This document shows positions 46,626-60,431 of a stretch of 64,000 nt of DNA, piece by piece (position 1 is the stretch's first letter; every line of letters starts with the position of its first letter). The notes below the pieces were generated by a model, which was not told the origin of the DNA, made no database searches, and was given only the letters and a program-made list of their open reading frames with translations. This stretch comes from Fremontodendron californicum (taxonomy: Eukaryota; Streptophyta; Magnoliopsida; Malvales; Malvaceae): positions 2,175,001-2,239,000 of the forward strand of contig JAULJL010000027.1 of NCBI GenBank assembly GCA_030761205.1, written 5' to 3'. The position numbers and the translations under genes were made by a program.

Positions 46626-47995
46626 AGTCAAAATCTCTAATTTGCATATAAAATTTTATAGTCTCTCGGAGAAATTCAAATCCTATTCTTTGAGAAGCTG
46701 AGGATATAGATTTTACTTTTATTAAATTATGTACTTTTAGTTCATTTTATTATTTTATATATTATCGATGAAAATTTTAAATTTTATCAACAAAATTAAA
46801 AGATTATCACATACTCACTAAAAAATATATTTTAGACAATTAGAAAATTAATATGATAATAACAATATGTTTGAAATCATTTGTAAAATTAAAATCTTCA
46901 TGGAACGTATATATAAAATAATATATATTTCTTTAATTTTAATTATAAGAACAAGAAAAGAAAAGAAAAGCTTGCTGCTAATTAGTAAGAGAATAGTTAT
47001 TGACGAAAACATGTTTGTTATTTGTTGATAAACGTAGTTTTCCAAAACACAGTGTGTTTCTGAAATTATTACACATGTGATTTGCAAGGGACAGGAAGTG
47101 GATCCACTAGTTAAATTCTATGATTCTAAAACTACTTGATGCAATTGCAACACCACACAAACCTAAATTTATTAAATGAAAATTAATGTTTTTTATTGCT
47201 TAAATGTTAGCAAAAATTTTAAATCGTTTAGGCAATTGTCTTGGCCCATACATTGATTTTCTACAAGATTTAATCTCTTCTATTTTTGACACTTTGATTT
47301 CCTAAAGCATATCCAGCCCTTATGTTGCAGCATTTCTAAGACGATTACCCATTTCATTTTTTTTCTTCTCTTCTTCATTTCAATATAATTGTCTTTAAGA
47401 AGTGTACAGCAAAGTATCGAATCGAAACTTTACATTGTTACTGCAACATCATACTAATCTCAATTAAACGATTAAAACTTGGCCTAATTATGATTTTTTT
47501 TAAGAGATAAGAATTTTAAGGTTCGAATTTTCACTCTTCACTTGAACTTTCTCATACACATATATGAGAAAAAGTTACTAATCCCAATCAAAGATCAAAA
47601 CCCCATCTCGAAAGTCATGCAAGTCCTTTCTATTTTAATTCTTTTAGAAACAGAATATCATTTTTTTTCCACATTCACCAAGAACAATTAGCATACAAAC
47701 AAGCAGATCGAAAACTGTGGTGGGTAGGCACTAGACAGTGTGCTGAGTGCTCCGACATGGCCAAGGTGAGCGAGCCGCCAACCTGGAAAAATATGCACCA
47801 CCAAGATTCCAATTAGTCCAATAGCAAGTTTTTCGATTTAAATAATTTCTTTTTTGATACAGACTAGCCAATGTCTCAAAGCAGTACTTGCTGTTGTTGC
47901 CTTGGTGGGTCTCACTCATTTCCAAAGATTATCGTTTTGTTACTTTTCCAAGGCATCAGATAACGCTTTGCAGCTCCGATCCTAGTCGCGTGAGA

Positions 47996-48507
47996 TAGGG
48001 ATGATAAAATTCGATCCGATCGATAGATTTCGTATCGATCCGTTTTAAATGAAGAGGTTTTTTTTGGAGTGGGGTGGAGCGGAGCGTTTTTTGTAAATGC
48101 TTGCTCTACTCCGCCCCGTCCGATTTTTGAAATTATTATTTTATCCTTTAAAATATTTTATATTTTTCTTTATATTTTTAATATATATATTAGATATATA
48201 TACTAAAATCATATATATACTAATATTTTATATCTATACTTTTAGTATATATGTATTATATATATATATTATATTAAATATTTTTATATACTAAAATTAT
48301 GTTCATGCATAAATTGTAATATAATTTTTTACAATATTAATTTAAAAATAATTAATATAAATTGGGGTGTAGCGGAGTGGAGCACCGTGAAACGGTTATA
48401 GATATAACCGACATCCATGAATGTGGATGTTTTCAAACATCCATGCAAGAGTGAGGTGAAAGTGGATAAGATAATATCCGCCCCGTCCCGCTTCATTGCT
48501 ATCCCTA
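47996..48507 (-). mobile_element. Non-autonomous hAT-type element (MITE), copy 2
   Basis: The element is 512 bases and belongs to the same family as 37408-37905 but in the opposite orientation. The right end, read on the minus strand, is TAGGGATAGCAATGAAGCGG; the left end is TAGGGATGATAAAA. Flanks carry GCGTGAGA (47988-47995) and GCGTGAGG (48508-48515), an 8-base duplication with one mismatch. The interior shares with copy 1 a segment around GGATGTCGGTTA plus C/G-rich subterminal words. The more diverged ends and duplication suggest an older insertion than copy 1. Confidence 0.85.
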
Positions 48508-50889
48508 GCGTGAGGTGACTCAAGTGGCCAGCCTAGACGCCCACGATCATCGACAAGAGGCACTATTGACTTGAACATTGCTTTTAAGTAAACGTTTATT
48601 GATAACTATGTGAAGAAAATTCCCTTCAACGAGCAATGAAATTGCTTTCCAAAAGGATATACAGCACCAGATTCAGTGGTAATTTTTTCCGTTAAATTTT
48701 TTGGGTACAACTGTTTTCTTTCAAGTCTAACAGCAGAATTAATATGATTTTCAATGTGTCTGACCAAACTTTCCTACCATATATAATACTAGCCATAGAT
48801 GCAACTCAGGAGAGGAGCTCCAAGATTTAATATTCATCCTTATTTAGTCTACCAAACTCTGCCTTACATTTTAACTTTGGCTCAGAAATGATAAATAAAT
48901 ATATATTCTGGTTTGAAAGTTGGTTCATAGATTAAGTTGTTGGAAGGCATTTTAAATCCTAGCAACTAAAAAGAATGCACATTTAATATGTTAAAGAAAG
49001 AAAAACATTGAAATTGAATTTATTTTTTAAATCTGCAATTTTTTTTTTTTAATTTTACAAGAGAGGTTGTAACTTAGATATATGTAAAGAGTTGCTAGCA
49101 TTAATATTTCAATTTCAAATCTGATAAATATCATCATTTTAGGATGGCTTCATAAATCAATTAAAATAAATCCGAATTATTTGTTGTTGCAAGGCTTTGA
49201 TACAAGTATTTAAGCCACAATATCGTAACAACAAAATTAAGGCTTTGAGACAAGTACTGGAGCTAAATCATGTAAAAATCGACACTTTGGTGTTAAAGTC
49301 ACAAAACTGATTTAAGATAAATAAATATTTTAATTAGACATTTTTACTAACATTTTATATGCAAAACTGCAAATTGAATCATCCCAGGTTCAAGTATTGA
49401 AATAAATAAAAAATAGAAGTAAAAATTTAACCTCACAAATATTTTGAGGCAGAGCAGTCTTGAAAACGACTACACTGTAGCAACCAGGTAAGTGATCGAA
49501 GGCATGCATGTGTATGCTTAGGCCATTAAATTAAAGTCGTCTAGAACTGTTGGACAATGTGTCACCCTTTTTTATTTTTTCATTAATATTAATTTCTACT
49601 TTCTAGTAATCTTTTTTTTAATCAATTTTATCCTCGTTTTCCCGAAAGCTTGGAGATTGAAAAATGTCAATGACATTTAAAATTGCTTTTAAAAAAAAAA
49701 AAAAAATCATGATTTGATCTTACAATTCACAAATAGAAATTTTCATACGAGAAAGTACTGTTTGTCAATTGTGCATTGTAGTTAATCGATTTCACTTATT
49801 CTTCTTCCCTATGATGAAAGAAACAATATTGATTTAAGTCTATTGAAATTTAATTATCAAAAAAAAAAAATTGATTTTTCCCTTTTGTTTTATAAACTAA
49901 ATGCTCATTGACATGTTGTTTTACCTGGTTTTTTGACACATACGAAGGAGGTAGATGCAAGAAAGACGGTAAACAAATTAAACTGTAGAGACAGCCCACC
50001 ATTGTCCATTTTTAAGGAGTTTTTAGACCAAACAAGAACCTGATCCTGACTCCTGACCACATGATTAAGACAAGTATCTTGATACAGAGCTTTGTGGTTT
50101 AAAAACCCACCCATTTCGGGTAAAAAGTTCCAGAGAATCTTGAATCATGTCGGAATTAGTGAACCGACAAATTTCTCAAAAAATGTAAATTTTGTAACAA
50201 ACCAAATCAACAGCTTTCACTGTTTTTTTACTGTGTTGATTTGATCCTTTTTTCTATTTTCCATGGATGTCCAAACTTTCGTGCCCATTCCTCCAAATCC
50301 CTTTTCAGAACATATGACCCAATATCTCAACTGATGAAGATGAAACTTTAGTCATCAAAAAATTTAGTCTACCAAGACGAAACTGGACCTGTTATAAGTG
50401 CTGAAACCATTAAATAGAATCACGATTCTCATGTTATATAATATATATCCATTTCCTAAAATCTAAAAATACAAGTCAAAGACTCATTATAAAGTGTACT
50501 AAAACTTAATTTTTTGCCAGCTAAAGTTATTAAAAAAAAAAAAAAAAACATTGGGTCCACTATGTGTAAATGTAATTCTTCGAAATATGGAAAGTTTTTT
50601 ATGTTTCCCTTGGATCCAAGTGGTGTCTGGCTGTGAACTGTATTGACTGAGCTTGTTCCCAGCTCCTAAGCTAAATGCTTCGACCATTTACAGCCACTTG
50701 TTTTCACTTCTTTGATGTTCTCTTATCTCCTTTCCATTAATAAAATTGATGAAGATTCTTGGAAGGTAGATGAGGAAAGATAACCAACATTTATTCAACA
50801 TTACTTTTTCAACTTCATTTAATTGAAGCTAAATGAATTTTATCAAGGAAATCTTAATTAATAAGTATAAATTAAGTGTAAATGAGATA

Positions 50890-51345
50890 TTTGTACTCGC
50901 AAGTTATTCGGATTCGATTTAAATAAAAAATTGAATTTGTTTCGATCATTATCGAATCGAACTCGAACAGCTCGCTTGAATTATCAAGCGAGTCAAGTTT
51001 GAGTTTTCTAATATTTAGTCCAAATGGCTTGCGAGTTTAATCAAATTTTTTATTTGTAGCATATATATATATATGTTTATATATTTTATAATCAGTAATG
51101 AAAAATTTTCAATTCGAGTTCGAGTAGAAATATTCGAGTTTGAAATCAAGCGTGGAAACCAAACTTATTTTTTATTAGGTAAACGAGTTTATTCGAACGA
51201 GTTCGAATATTTTGATTTTTATTTTGTATCGAACTTGAATTTTAAAAATAAAATTCGATCAAGTTCGAATCGAGTTTCGAATCGATCAAGTTCGAATCAA
51301 GTTTCGACTCGATCCAATTTCGAGTCACGAAATTTTAACCTGGCT
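50890..51345. repeat. Dispersed repeat rich in TCGAA/TTCGAG words, with hairpin
   Basis: Words such as AATCGAACTCGAACAGCTCG, GTTCGAATCGAGTTTCGA and CGACTCGATCC fill this stretch, in clear contrast to flanks. A perfect 9-base stem occurs at 50971-50979 and 50984-50992 (CTCGCTTGA/TCAAGCGAG, 4-base loop). The pattern is typical of old non-autonomous elements in plants. Exact ends are not resolved. Confidence 0.4.
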
Positions 51346-52227
51346 CAAATTCAAACTTTTTATTGTTTAGACTTAATTCTATTAGATTACAACCTAATAC
51401 AAATTAATTAAGAGGATATTCATATAAAAAAAAATTCACATTTGAAAATGTTTATAAAAATCGATTAAAAATTTCACATTCTTAAACTTTAAGCTATTGA
51501 CTGTTGCATATTAGATTGTGTTACCCCCATTTAGGTATGAAAATGTAAAATATAGAGTAAATGAAAATTGGTCAAAGATTTCATTTACTTTCCTCTTTCT
51601 TTAAGTTAACTTCAAACTTATAACTATAGTCAAATGTTTTTACTTGACGTTGAAACAAATTAGATAGCTACTTGCTTTAAATTCAATTAAACCAAATAAA
51701 TCTAAATGTTCAACTTATTTGAAAGCATTAAATGTTAAGTTTGTGCACTTCATTCAAATAATTGAGATTTATCCCATGATTCTATTCTTCTTTTTAGAAA
51801 ATGTAACTTACAAGTTACAATTAATTATGGAGAGAGATCACTTTACATCTCATTCTTACATAGTCAAAAATTTTCATGAAAAGTGCAAAGACCCTAGGAA
51901 CTTAAAAAAAAAAAATCTGTTTAACTTGTGCCTACAAGCACACATTAAAAATTATTTATTTATTATTTTAGATTTTTTTGACATTTAATACATTATTTTT
52001 ATTGAATTAAAAAATATATATATTAATTACACTTTTTTTCTCATATATATCACTTTAATTAATGTCACTATACACTAATTAATATTTTTCAAAAAAAAAA
52101 AAATTTTATGTAACTCCTACTTTTCATTCTTTTTTATTACAACTTTGGAATCTTAATACTATAAAGTTACATCCTATTATTAATGAAAATTTACCACAAC
52201 TACTACTACCAGAATATATTGGAGGGC

Positions 52228-52420
52228 TAGTTAGTAGTTAGTAGTTAGTAGTTAGTTACTCTGACCTCTTCAATAGAACACATTCCATGTTTATTCTCCT
52301 TATCGGGTAGCTCTATTTTTTCATAAAATTTTGTCATTAACTCATTCCTAGTAATTAAAGAACCAAATTAATGAAGTTGTAATAAATAAAGAACCAAATT
52401 AATGAAGTTGTAATAAATAA
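52228..52420. repeat. Two short tandem repeats
   Basis: At about 52228-52257 the heptamer TAGTTAG is repeated four times (AGTTAGT phase). At about 52357-52420 a 31-base unit (AAAGAACCAAATTAATGAAG followed by TTGTAATAAAT) occurs twice in tandem. Both look like replication-slippage products. Confidence 0.85.
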
Positions 52421-53360
52421 AGAGACCAAGGGTAATTTTGATACTGCATTAAGATTAATGTTTAATTTTGTCATTGTACTTTAATTTGGTAGAATTTATA
52501 ATTGTATTTTTTTTTAATATTTCATGAAATATTTTAATTTTATTATTTTGTATAAAAAAAATTATCAGAATCGAAAATACAATGACAAAATTTAACCTGA
52601 TCTATAATATAATGATAAAATTATCGTTTAATAAATTTTTTTTGCCTCCATTAACTTATTCAAGGGACCAACGGTCCAACCGTTTTTTAAATCTTTGTCT
52701 CTAGTTTTACCACACTAAAAGAAACATTGAACAGACAAAGAAAAGGGTGTAAAATTGTAAATCTTGGTTATTGATCATGAAGTCTCACTCTATCACTGAA
52801 ACGCCGTCGTATCTGTTTGACCTTAGAAGAACATTTATCCCTTTTTTACTACAAAAGGAAGGCTCACTCATCACTCTGTTCAAAGTTTAAAATTAAAACC
52901 GTCAAGACTAAAAGTTTCCTCTTGCACGCTAATAAGGGCTTTCACGCGTGACTCTCAAGCTCCTGATACAAAAAAACAGTGTGAAAGGATTGCTGTTTTT
53001 TTCTTTTTTTTTTTCTGTGCCGCTGCTCTGCAGTCATATCTGTTTCTGTCTCTATCTCAAAATCTCCACCGTCTATCTGGTTTTTATCTTCCTCGAGATC
53101 ATTCCCTCCCATCACTTCCCCGTGATGCGACCGATTTGATGCACTTCTTGTCTTCCTCTTCCTTTCAATATTACAATTTTTTTTTGTGTCAAAAAGGGAA
53201 GAAAAAAAACCCTTTTTTACTTCATTTTCTTTGCCTTTCGGTTTGTAGTGTACTTCAAAAATAAAACAAACAAAAAAAAAATCTAACTTTGCATTTCCAT
53301 GATTCTGTTTAAAACTCAACTATAGACAACAATAAAAACGCCCACATCATAACATTCCCC

Positions 53361-53493
53361 ACTTTTCTTCTTCTTCTTCTTCTCTCTCTCTTTCTCATGC
53401 ATTCATTACTGTCTATCTAATGGCAAAACACCATCTTTCTCATTCTAAAAGCTTACTCAAAACCTCTCTCTTCATCTGACTCAAATATATTCA
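53361..53493 (+). promoter_or_regulatory. Core promoter features of the receptor kinase gene
   Basis: A C/T-rich tract with TTC repeats (about 53362-53396) resembles a plant Y-patch, and AAATATATTC near 53483-53492 could serve as a TATA-like element, about 60 bases before the start codon. If the latter is the TATA box, the 5' UTR would be very short; an upstream start within or near the C/T tract is equally possible. Confidence 0.3.
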
Positions 53494-53548
53494 CACCCAA
53501 ACTCCTCACTTCCTTCCTCAATCCTCACCCCTTTCCCATTACCAAAAA

Positions 53549-56500
53549 ATGCTTCTCCTTTTCCTCTCCTTTCTCTTCTTCACTTTCCCTCCACCTTCCC
53601 TTTCTCTCAACCAAGAAGGTCTCTACCTTCTCCAAGTCAAAGCCTCCCTTTCCGACCCTGACTCCACCCTTTCCTCATGGAACCCTCGTGACCCAACCCC
53701 ATGCAACTGGCGTGGCGTTTCTTGTAACTCAGCCACTGGCTCCGTTACTTCCCTTGACCTCTCCGACACCAACCTCGCCGGCCCTTTCCCTTCCCTCCTT
53801 TGCCGTCTCCAAAACCTTTCCTTCATTAACTTCTACTACAACAACATCAATTCCACCATCCCTTCCGACATCTCCACGTGTCAAAATCTCGTCCACCTTG
53901 ATCTCTCCCAAAACCTCCTCACTGGTGAACTCCCCCACACTTTGGCTGACCTCCCTAATCTTAAATACCTCGATTTAACTGGTAACAATTTTTCGGGAGA
54001 TTTTCCGGAGTCGTTCGGTCGGTTCCAACAGCTCGAGGTTTTGTCTCTCGTTTACAACCTACTAGACGGTACAATCCCCGCATTTTTAGGAAACATTAGT
54101 ACGCTAAAAATGCTCAATTTATCGTACAATCCGTTTAGTCCGGGTCGGATTCCGCCGGAACTTGGCAACTTAACCAACTTGGAGATTTTGTGGCTCACCG
54201 AGTGTAATTTAGTTGGTGAGATTCCTGACTCGCTGGGCCGACTCAAGAAACTCACTGATTTAGACCTCGCCATTAACCATTTGGTGGGGAATATACCGAG
54301 TTCGCTCACTGAGTTGGTTAGTGTAGTTCAGATTGAGCTGTACAACAACTCGTTAACCGGCGAGTTACCTCGCGGGTTCTCGAATTTGACCAATCTGAGA
54401 CTCCTCGACGCGTCGATGAACCAGTTAACTGGAAAGATTCCGGACGAGTTGACCCGGCTGCCACTCGAAAGTCTCAACCTTTACCAGAACAGCTTCGAAG
54501 GAACATTACCACCGAGTATCGCCGACTCACCAGCTCTGTACGAACTCAGAATCTTTCAGAACCGACTTACCGGAGAGTTACCCCAAAATCTCGGCAAAAA
54601 CTCCCCGCTCAGATGGCTCGATGTCTCCAGCAACCAATTTACCGGTCCCATACCACCGAGTGTATGCGAGAAAGGGAACCTAGAAGAGATTCTAATGATA
54701 TACAACTCGTTTTCGGGTCATATACCGTCGAATTTGGCAGAGTGTCGGAGCCTGAACCGGATCCGTCTCGGTTACAACAAATTATCCGGTGAAATACCCA
54801 CCGGATTTTGGGGTCTCCCTCACGTTTATTTACTTGAGCTTGTTAATAACTCGTTCTCCGGGCAAATTGGGAAGTCAATTGCAAATGCAGCGAATTTATC
54901 GCTTTTGATTATATCTAGGAACGAGTTTACTGGATCATTGCCTGAAGAAATTGGTTTAGTTGATAATTTAGCTAAACTTTCTGCGAGTGACAACAAGTTT
55001 ACTGGGGCGTTGCCTAAAAGTATAGTGAAGCTTGATGGACTAGGGATTCTTGATCTTCATGGGAATGAGTTGGAAGGGGAATTGCCTAGTGGAATCGAGT
55101 CTTTGAAGAAGTTAAACGAGTTGAATTTAGCTAATAATAAGTTTTCTGGGAAGGTTCCTGATGGAATAGGGAGTTTGTCAGTGTTGAATTATCTTGATTT
55201 GTCGAATAATCAGTTAACGGGAAGAATTCCATTCGGTTTGCAGAGTTTGAAACTTAATCAGCTTAACCTGTCGAATAATTTGTTAACAGGGGAGTTACCG
55301 TCTTTGTTTGATAAAGAAATGTACAAAAGTAGCTTCTTGGGAAATCCTGGTTTGTGTGGGAATTTTAGTGGTTTGTGTGTTGGGAGGGATGAAGATAAGC
55401 ATAAGGGTTATGTTTGGTTGCTTAGATCCATTTTTGTTTTAGCTGCTTTGGTGTTTGTTGTTGGTGTGGTTTGGTTTTACTTAAAGTACAAGAGTTATAA
55501 GAAAGCTAAGGCTATTGATAAGTCTAAGTGGACTTTGATGTCATTTCATAAGTTGGGTTTTAGTGAATATGAGATATTGGATTGTCTTGATGAGGATAAT
55601 GTGTTAGGGAGAGGATCTTCAGGGAAAGTTTACAAGGTTGTGCTTAGTAATGGAGAGGCTGTTGCTGTGAAGAAGCTTTGGGGAGGAATGAAAAAGGGTT
55701 GTGAGAGTGTAGATCTTGAGAAAGGTCAGGCTCAGCCTCCGGTTCAGGATGACGGGTTTCAAGCTGAGATCGAGACTTTGGGGAAGATTAGGCACAAGAA
55801 TATTGTTAAGTTATGGTGTTCTTGTACTACCCGGGATTGCAAGCTTTTGGTGTATGAGTACATGCCAAATGGTAGCTTGGGTGATTTGTTGCATAGCTGC
55901 AAAAGTGGTTTGCTTGATTGGCCGACAAGATACAAGATTATTGTGGATGCAGCTGAGGGGCTTTCTTATTTGCATCATGATTGTGTGCCTCCAATTGTGC
56001 ATAGAGATGTCAAGTCCAATAATATCTTGTTGGATGGGGATTTTGGTGCTAGAGTGGCTGATTTTGGAGTTGCCAAGGTGGTTGATGCAGCTGGAAAGGT
56101 TGCTAAGTCTATGTCTGTGATTGCTGGGTCTTGTGGTTACATTGCTCCAGGTTAGTTGATAATCTTTATTATCGGTCTTGCCATTGATTTTTTTTTTTTA
56201 ATTTATTTCTTGTACTTTGCTGCTATTAGTTTATACTAAGATCTTTGAATGCTCAGTCAGAAATATTTAGAGAACTATTTTAAACACCATAGATTAGCTG
56301 CAACAAACACCATGGTATTAATTTCTAGCCTTGTGTTGTATATTAGGACAATCTTTAAGTAGACTGCTTCTTTGATACTTCATTAATATCTCTTGCTGCT
56401 TTTTGATTCTCAAATAAATTTTGAATTAATGATCTTATATACATTGCCTGATAAATCTCCTTTAACTGTCTTCCTTGCAAATATTTAATTGTTTCTTATG

Positions 56501-56949
56501 TTATATTTCTTTACAAAATCTAAACTAATCTCTCTATGAAAACTTTTGGTGCAGAATATGCATATACTCTTCGAGTGAATGAGAAGAGTGACATATACAG
56601 TTTCGGCGTAGTTATACTCGAGTTGGTCACAGGCAGGCTCCCAATTGACCCGGAGTTTGGGGAGAAAGACCTTGTAAAGTGGACCTGCACCACTCTAGAT
56701 CAGAAAGGAGTGGACTATGTTCTTGATTCCAAACTCGATCCTTGTTTCAAAGAAGAAATATACAAGGTCCTCAACATCGGCCTCCTCTGTACCAGTCCAC
56801 TCCCAATCAACCGCCCGTCGATGAGAAGGGTGGTTAAGATGTTGCAAGAAGCTGGTGCTGAGAGCCAGCCAAAGGCTGCTGCTAAAAAGGATGGGAAATT
56901 GACTCCTTATTACTATGAAGATGCCTCAGATCAAGGAAGTGTAGCTTGA
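53549..56949 (+). CDS. HSL1: HAESA-like leucine-rich-repeat receptor kinase (LRR-XI)
   Basis: Two exons (53549-56150 and 56555-56949) give 998 residues; Arabidopsis HSL1 has about 996. Order: signal peptide 1 to about 20; LRR N-terminal cap with the paired Cys of CNWRGVSC (about residues 52-59); about 21 LRRs to about residue 595; a second Cys pair (GLCGNFSGLC); transmembrane helix about 624-646; Ser/Thr kinase domain. The glycine loop is GRGSSGKV (687-694), the catalytic Lys is 708 in VAVKK, HRD is 818-820 (an RD kinase) and DFG is 838-840. The single intron splits the APE codon, as in HAESA relatives. HAE/HSL receptors sit at the plasma membrane, bind IDA or CLE9/10-type peptides with SERK co-receptors, and act in organ shedding or stomatal lineage control. 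HSL1 is preferred over HAE by overall resemblance and neighbours. The frame is intact. Confidence 0.92.
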
Positions 56950-59900
56950 GAAAGATTTTTCCTCGCAGCTTGTTGCAAAATCAAGGCCACAAGGGTGTGA
57001 TAAGCCCCTAATTTTTCGTTCTCTCGAGTTTTGCTTTTCAATCATTGTACCCACTGGATGTTTGCTTTACAGGTTGGTTTAGTGGGGGTTGAAATTTTCA
57101 TAGTGAGAGAGAAAGAGGGAGAAAAAAGGAGGAGAGGCAGATTTATTAAGGAGTTAATGTACACTGTAAATTTATTAACAATGAAGCTTTTATTCCACGT
57201 CTAGACAAAGGCTAGTTGCTGCTGCCTTTATTAAGATTTTAAGGCCTTGAAAATGATTTCCACACTGATGAAAGTGATGCCCCAGATTTAAGTCTAGCAT
57301 CTCAGTCAGGTGACATTTGAATTACCAACTAACTTAGTAAATACGCTGAGAAAGAATCTCATTAAAGGGAAATCCATCCAACTTATACCTGAGCCCATTG
57401 ACTGGAAAAAATGGTTTGACAACTCTCTGCTATGACCTATGAGATTTTACAGTGGTTTATCCCTTCGTTTATCAAATCACCTTACATATTATAATAACAG
57501 TAATAAGCTATAAAGTAGTTACTGGTTAGGTTAAGGTTGGTTCTCAATGGGCCCTAAACTATTTATTCCAATGGCGCTATTGCCATCTGCTGCTTATTAT
57601 TGCTCTCTACTTGTTGAGACTTGAAATCCATACGTCATTTTGGAAAGTGACTGAGGACAAGACCCATAGTTCAGACTGCGGCCTTATAGTCTGTTTAAGT
57701 TGTCATTTCGCATTGGTTGTTTGTTTGTTTGTACCTCTCTTTAAATTTACCTGTTCTTAAAATTTATTGCAGGCATAAAGCATTTCCGAAGACTTTACAG
57801 TTTACTGCAAACATTGAAACCAGTGCCAAAATCTTACTTTCACTGCTCTTTACTTGCCAAGCTCTGCATCTAATATAATCAAATGCTGATGACTAAGGCT
57901 TCGTTTAGCTTATGCATAATCTTTTAAGTTAAAAGTTATTTTCTATAACAGACGTAATGTTAAATAAATAAAAAAATAATTTTTATTATTAAAATTATGA
58001 TTTAAAAAATTAAATTAAAAATTTTAAAAAATAGTTTTTGAATTTTAAAAGTTGACTTTTTGATAAAATGATTTTATTCTCTTTACATCTCTACATTTTT
58101 ATTATTTTAAACATATCTATTTTTGATATTTTAATTTTCTACAACACTTTTTCACAGTAATGCTAAACACTTAAAAATTTTAAAACTATAATTTTTCACC
58201 ATATTTTTTAATATATTTTTTTTCAATTTAAACTTTTTTAATCCAAATTTTTTTCAATAACAGTGTTAAACTAACCCTAATTCCAACTCCGCGTACTTTC
58301 TACAATCAACTTAACCTGAAACAGGAGTCTGAGATAAACCAAAATTCCAACATAATGGGCCACTATATAATATGCAGGAGTCTTGTGACTTTTTTTTTTC
58401 CTTCCATAATTAGGCCAGGGTTTGCTTTCAACAAATAATTTAGAAAGCTCTATATGTTCTCCTTTCTATTAACAACTGCTGGATATGATAGATTCTTGGG
58501 GTCTTTTTCTTTGCAGCTCATCCTCTTCTTCTCTTGCGTTATTTCACTATGATTTTGTTACCAAAGAAGGTTTATTTTGTTTAGGAGAAAATAATCTTAC
58601 ATTATCTAATAGTTAAGGATTGAATTGCGAGTTTATAAAGGGTTAAATTTTTTTTATTGATATTTTTTTTCAAAAGATAAAATCGTGAGTATGATTTCGA
58701 GCTCCAAAAAATAAAAATACCTCACAGCGGACTCAATTCAATAATTTTTGCATCAACAATGACGTCTTTTATATCTTTAGTAAAAACACAATTCATACCC
58801 TTAGTAGGCTTTAGTATTGAGGGAGAAAACATTATCGTATCTAATAATCAAGGATTAGGATCTTAGTTTTATAAAGCAAGAGCCAAGAGACAATTTTTTC
58901 ATGAAGGACAAAATCGTAAGAGTAGTTCTAACCCAAAATACGACAATATCGAACAGCAAACGCAGTCCAATATATTTAATTTAATTTTTTATTTTTAGTT
59001 TCACTCATTTACAATGTCCAAATTTCCTGTACGTGGAATCCGTTAGCAAAGTGGCTGCAGCCAAAAAGAGAAGTAGTTAAATGGCTTAAAATTTTGTTGC
59101 CAAAACCAAAACTGCTGCTCTCCTTACTTTATTTTATAAAAGACATATCTAATCTAATTAGTTCCATTTTCACCCATATTTTGTGAAATTGAGGATAAAT
59201 CCCAAGTGTGGGTAACTTTTAGTAATTGTGAAAATCTTAAGCAGTTATCAGTGCACGAGTGGCTTAAAGGGTCTGAAAATGGCCTCTCTCTAACACTACT
59301 GAAACACATTGAATGCAGCAACTCCTTGGTAATTGGGGTAGGTCTTATCCAGGGAGGGAGGGACCATAGTGGAAGTGTCAATCTATGGAAAACTATGTCT
59401 CCCTTTTTCTTTTATTGGTCCCAAATCTATAGTCTAGCAGTAAGAAATTTCTTTTTAGTGAAATCTCACAATTCTGAAACTCTTTTCTCAAACCAATTAT
59501 CAAGTTTCCTTTTGTTCAGGGAATTTTTTTTTTAAAAATGTGACTAGCATTTTGGGTCTATACGATTGGTGAATCTAGACGTCCATTACCAGAGAAAAAG
59601 AAGATGGGAAAATGAGTCTAACTCAAAGCGAAGCTCACTCATGAAGCCCATATGGATGGACTAAGTCTTACAGAAATTGAAGCCTAAAGGCCTAATGACA
59701 GTTCCTAACAATGTTTTATGTTGGGCCACAGTGGGTAACCAAATTCTGATCCAAACTATTTTTGGGTATCTTTCGGCCTGTTTCAGAAACTTGCTCTTAA
59801 ACAGGGCCCTGAGTTGGGTTCTTCTACTAACCTATTCCCTGAGTTAATGTATTCATTTCTGACATTAAACATCCTTTTTTCTACTTTATGCTTGGTCATA

Positions 59901-60396
59901 TTATTGTTGTTTTCAAATAGGAAAATGTTGGCTTCCCATGGCGAAGTTTGGGTGGTTGTGGTTTATATGAGATTCCACGTTAACTCAAATCAATTGATTT
60001 TGAGTTAATGAAAATTGATTTTTTTTTTTTTGGGTTTTGTGTAAAAATCTTTAATTGTACTAGGTATTATTAGCCAGCAGAGTGCCAACTTTTTACAAGT
60101 CTATTATATTTGCTAACCTTCATCATCATCATCATGATGGAAATGCAAAACACATTCTCATTTCCAAAACAAATATCTAAAGCTCATCTCTTTTTCGTTA
60201 TACTCCATCTCATCTTTTTCAATATTAATATGGTAATTGCCCTTGAAAATTGAAATATACATATACATATATATATATATATATATAATTTAGTAATCAT
60301 GCATGCATGGATCATCATCATCATTCACCATGATTTTACATTCAATTACATTATAATATTGTCAATCATAATCAATAAAATAAAATAATACATGTA

Positions 60397-60431
<35 letters not shown>

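Larger units (their letters stand above)
38563..47987. other. Gene-poor A/T-rich region
   Basis: About 9.4 kb without a recognised gene. It contains homopolymer tracts (for example A-runs near 44503-44520 and 45668-45688, a C/T-run near 41720-41748), an (AG)8-type run at about 41332-41346, and two degenerate repeats listed separately. I looked by eye for common microRNA sequences (miR156, 159, 160, 164, 166, 169, 172, 319, 390, 396) and did not see any. Confidence 0.5.
48516..53340. other. Gene-poor A/T-rich region upstream of the receptor kinase
   Basis: No recognised gene. It contains an A-run near 50531-50548, the repeats listed at 50890-51345 and 52228-52420, and many A/T-rich stretches. 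The open frames seen are short and low in complexity. Confidence 0.5.

Noticed and set aside
38563..53340. MicroRNA precursor or hidden system in the gene-poor stretch
   Set aside because: No common mature microRNA sequence was seen by eye, and the weak inverted repeats found are explained by MITE remnants. An expressed-small-RNA map would be needed to overturn this.
59154..60008. Open frames between the receptor kinase and NAC genes
   Set aside because: Short, low complexity, no recognised motif and no sensible splice context.
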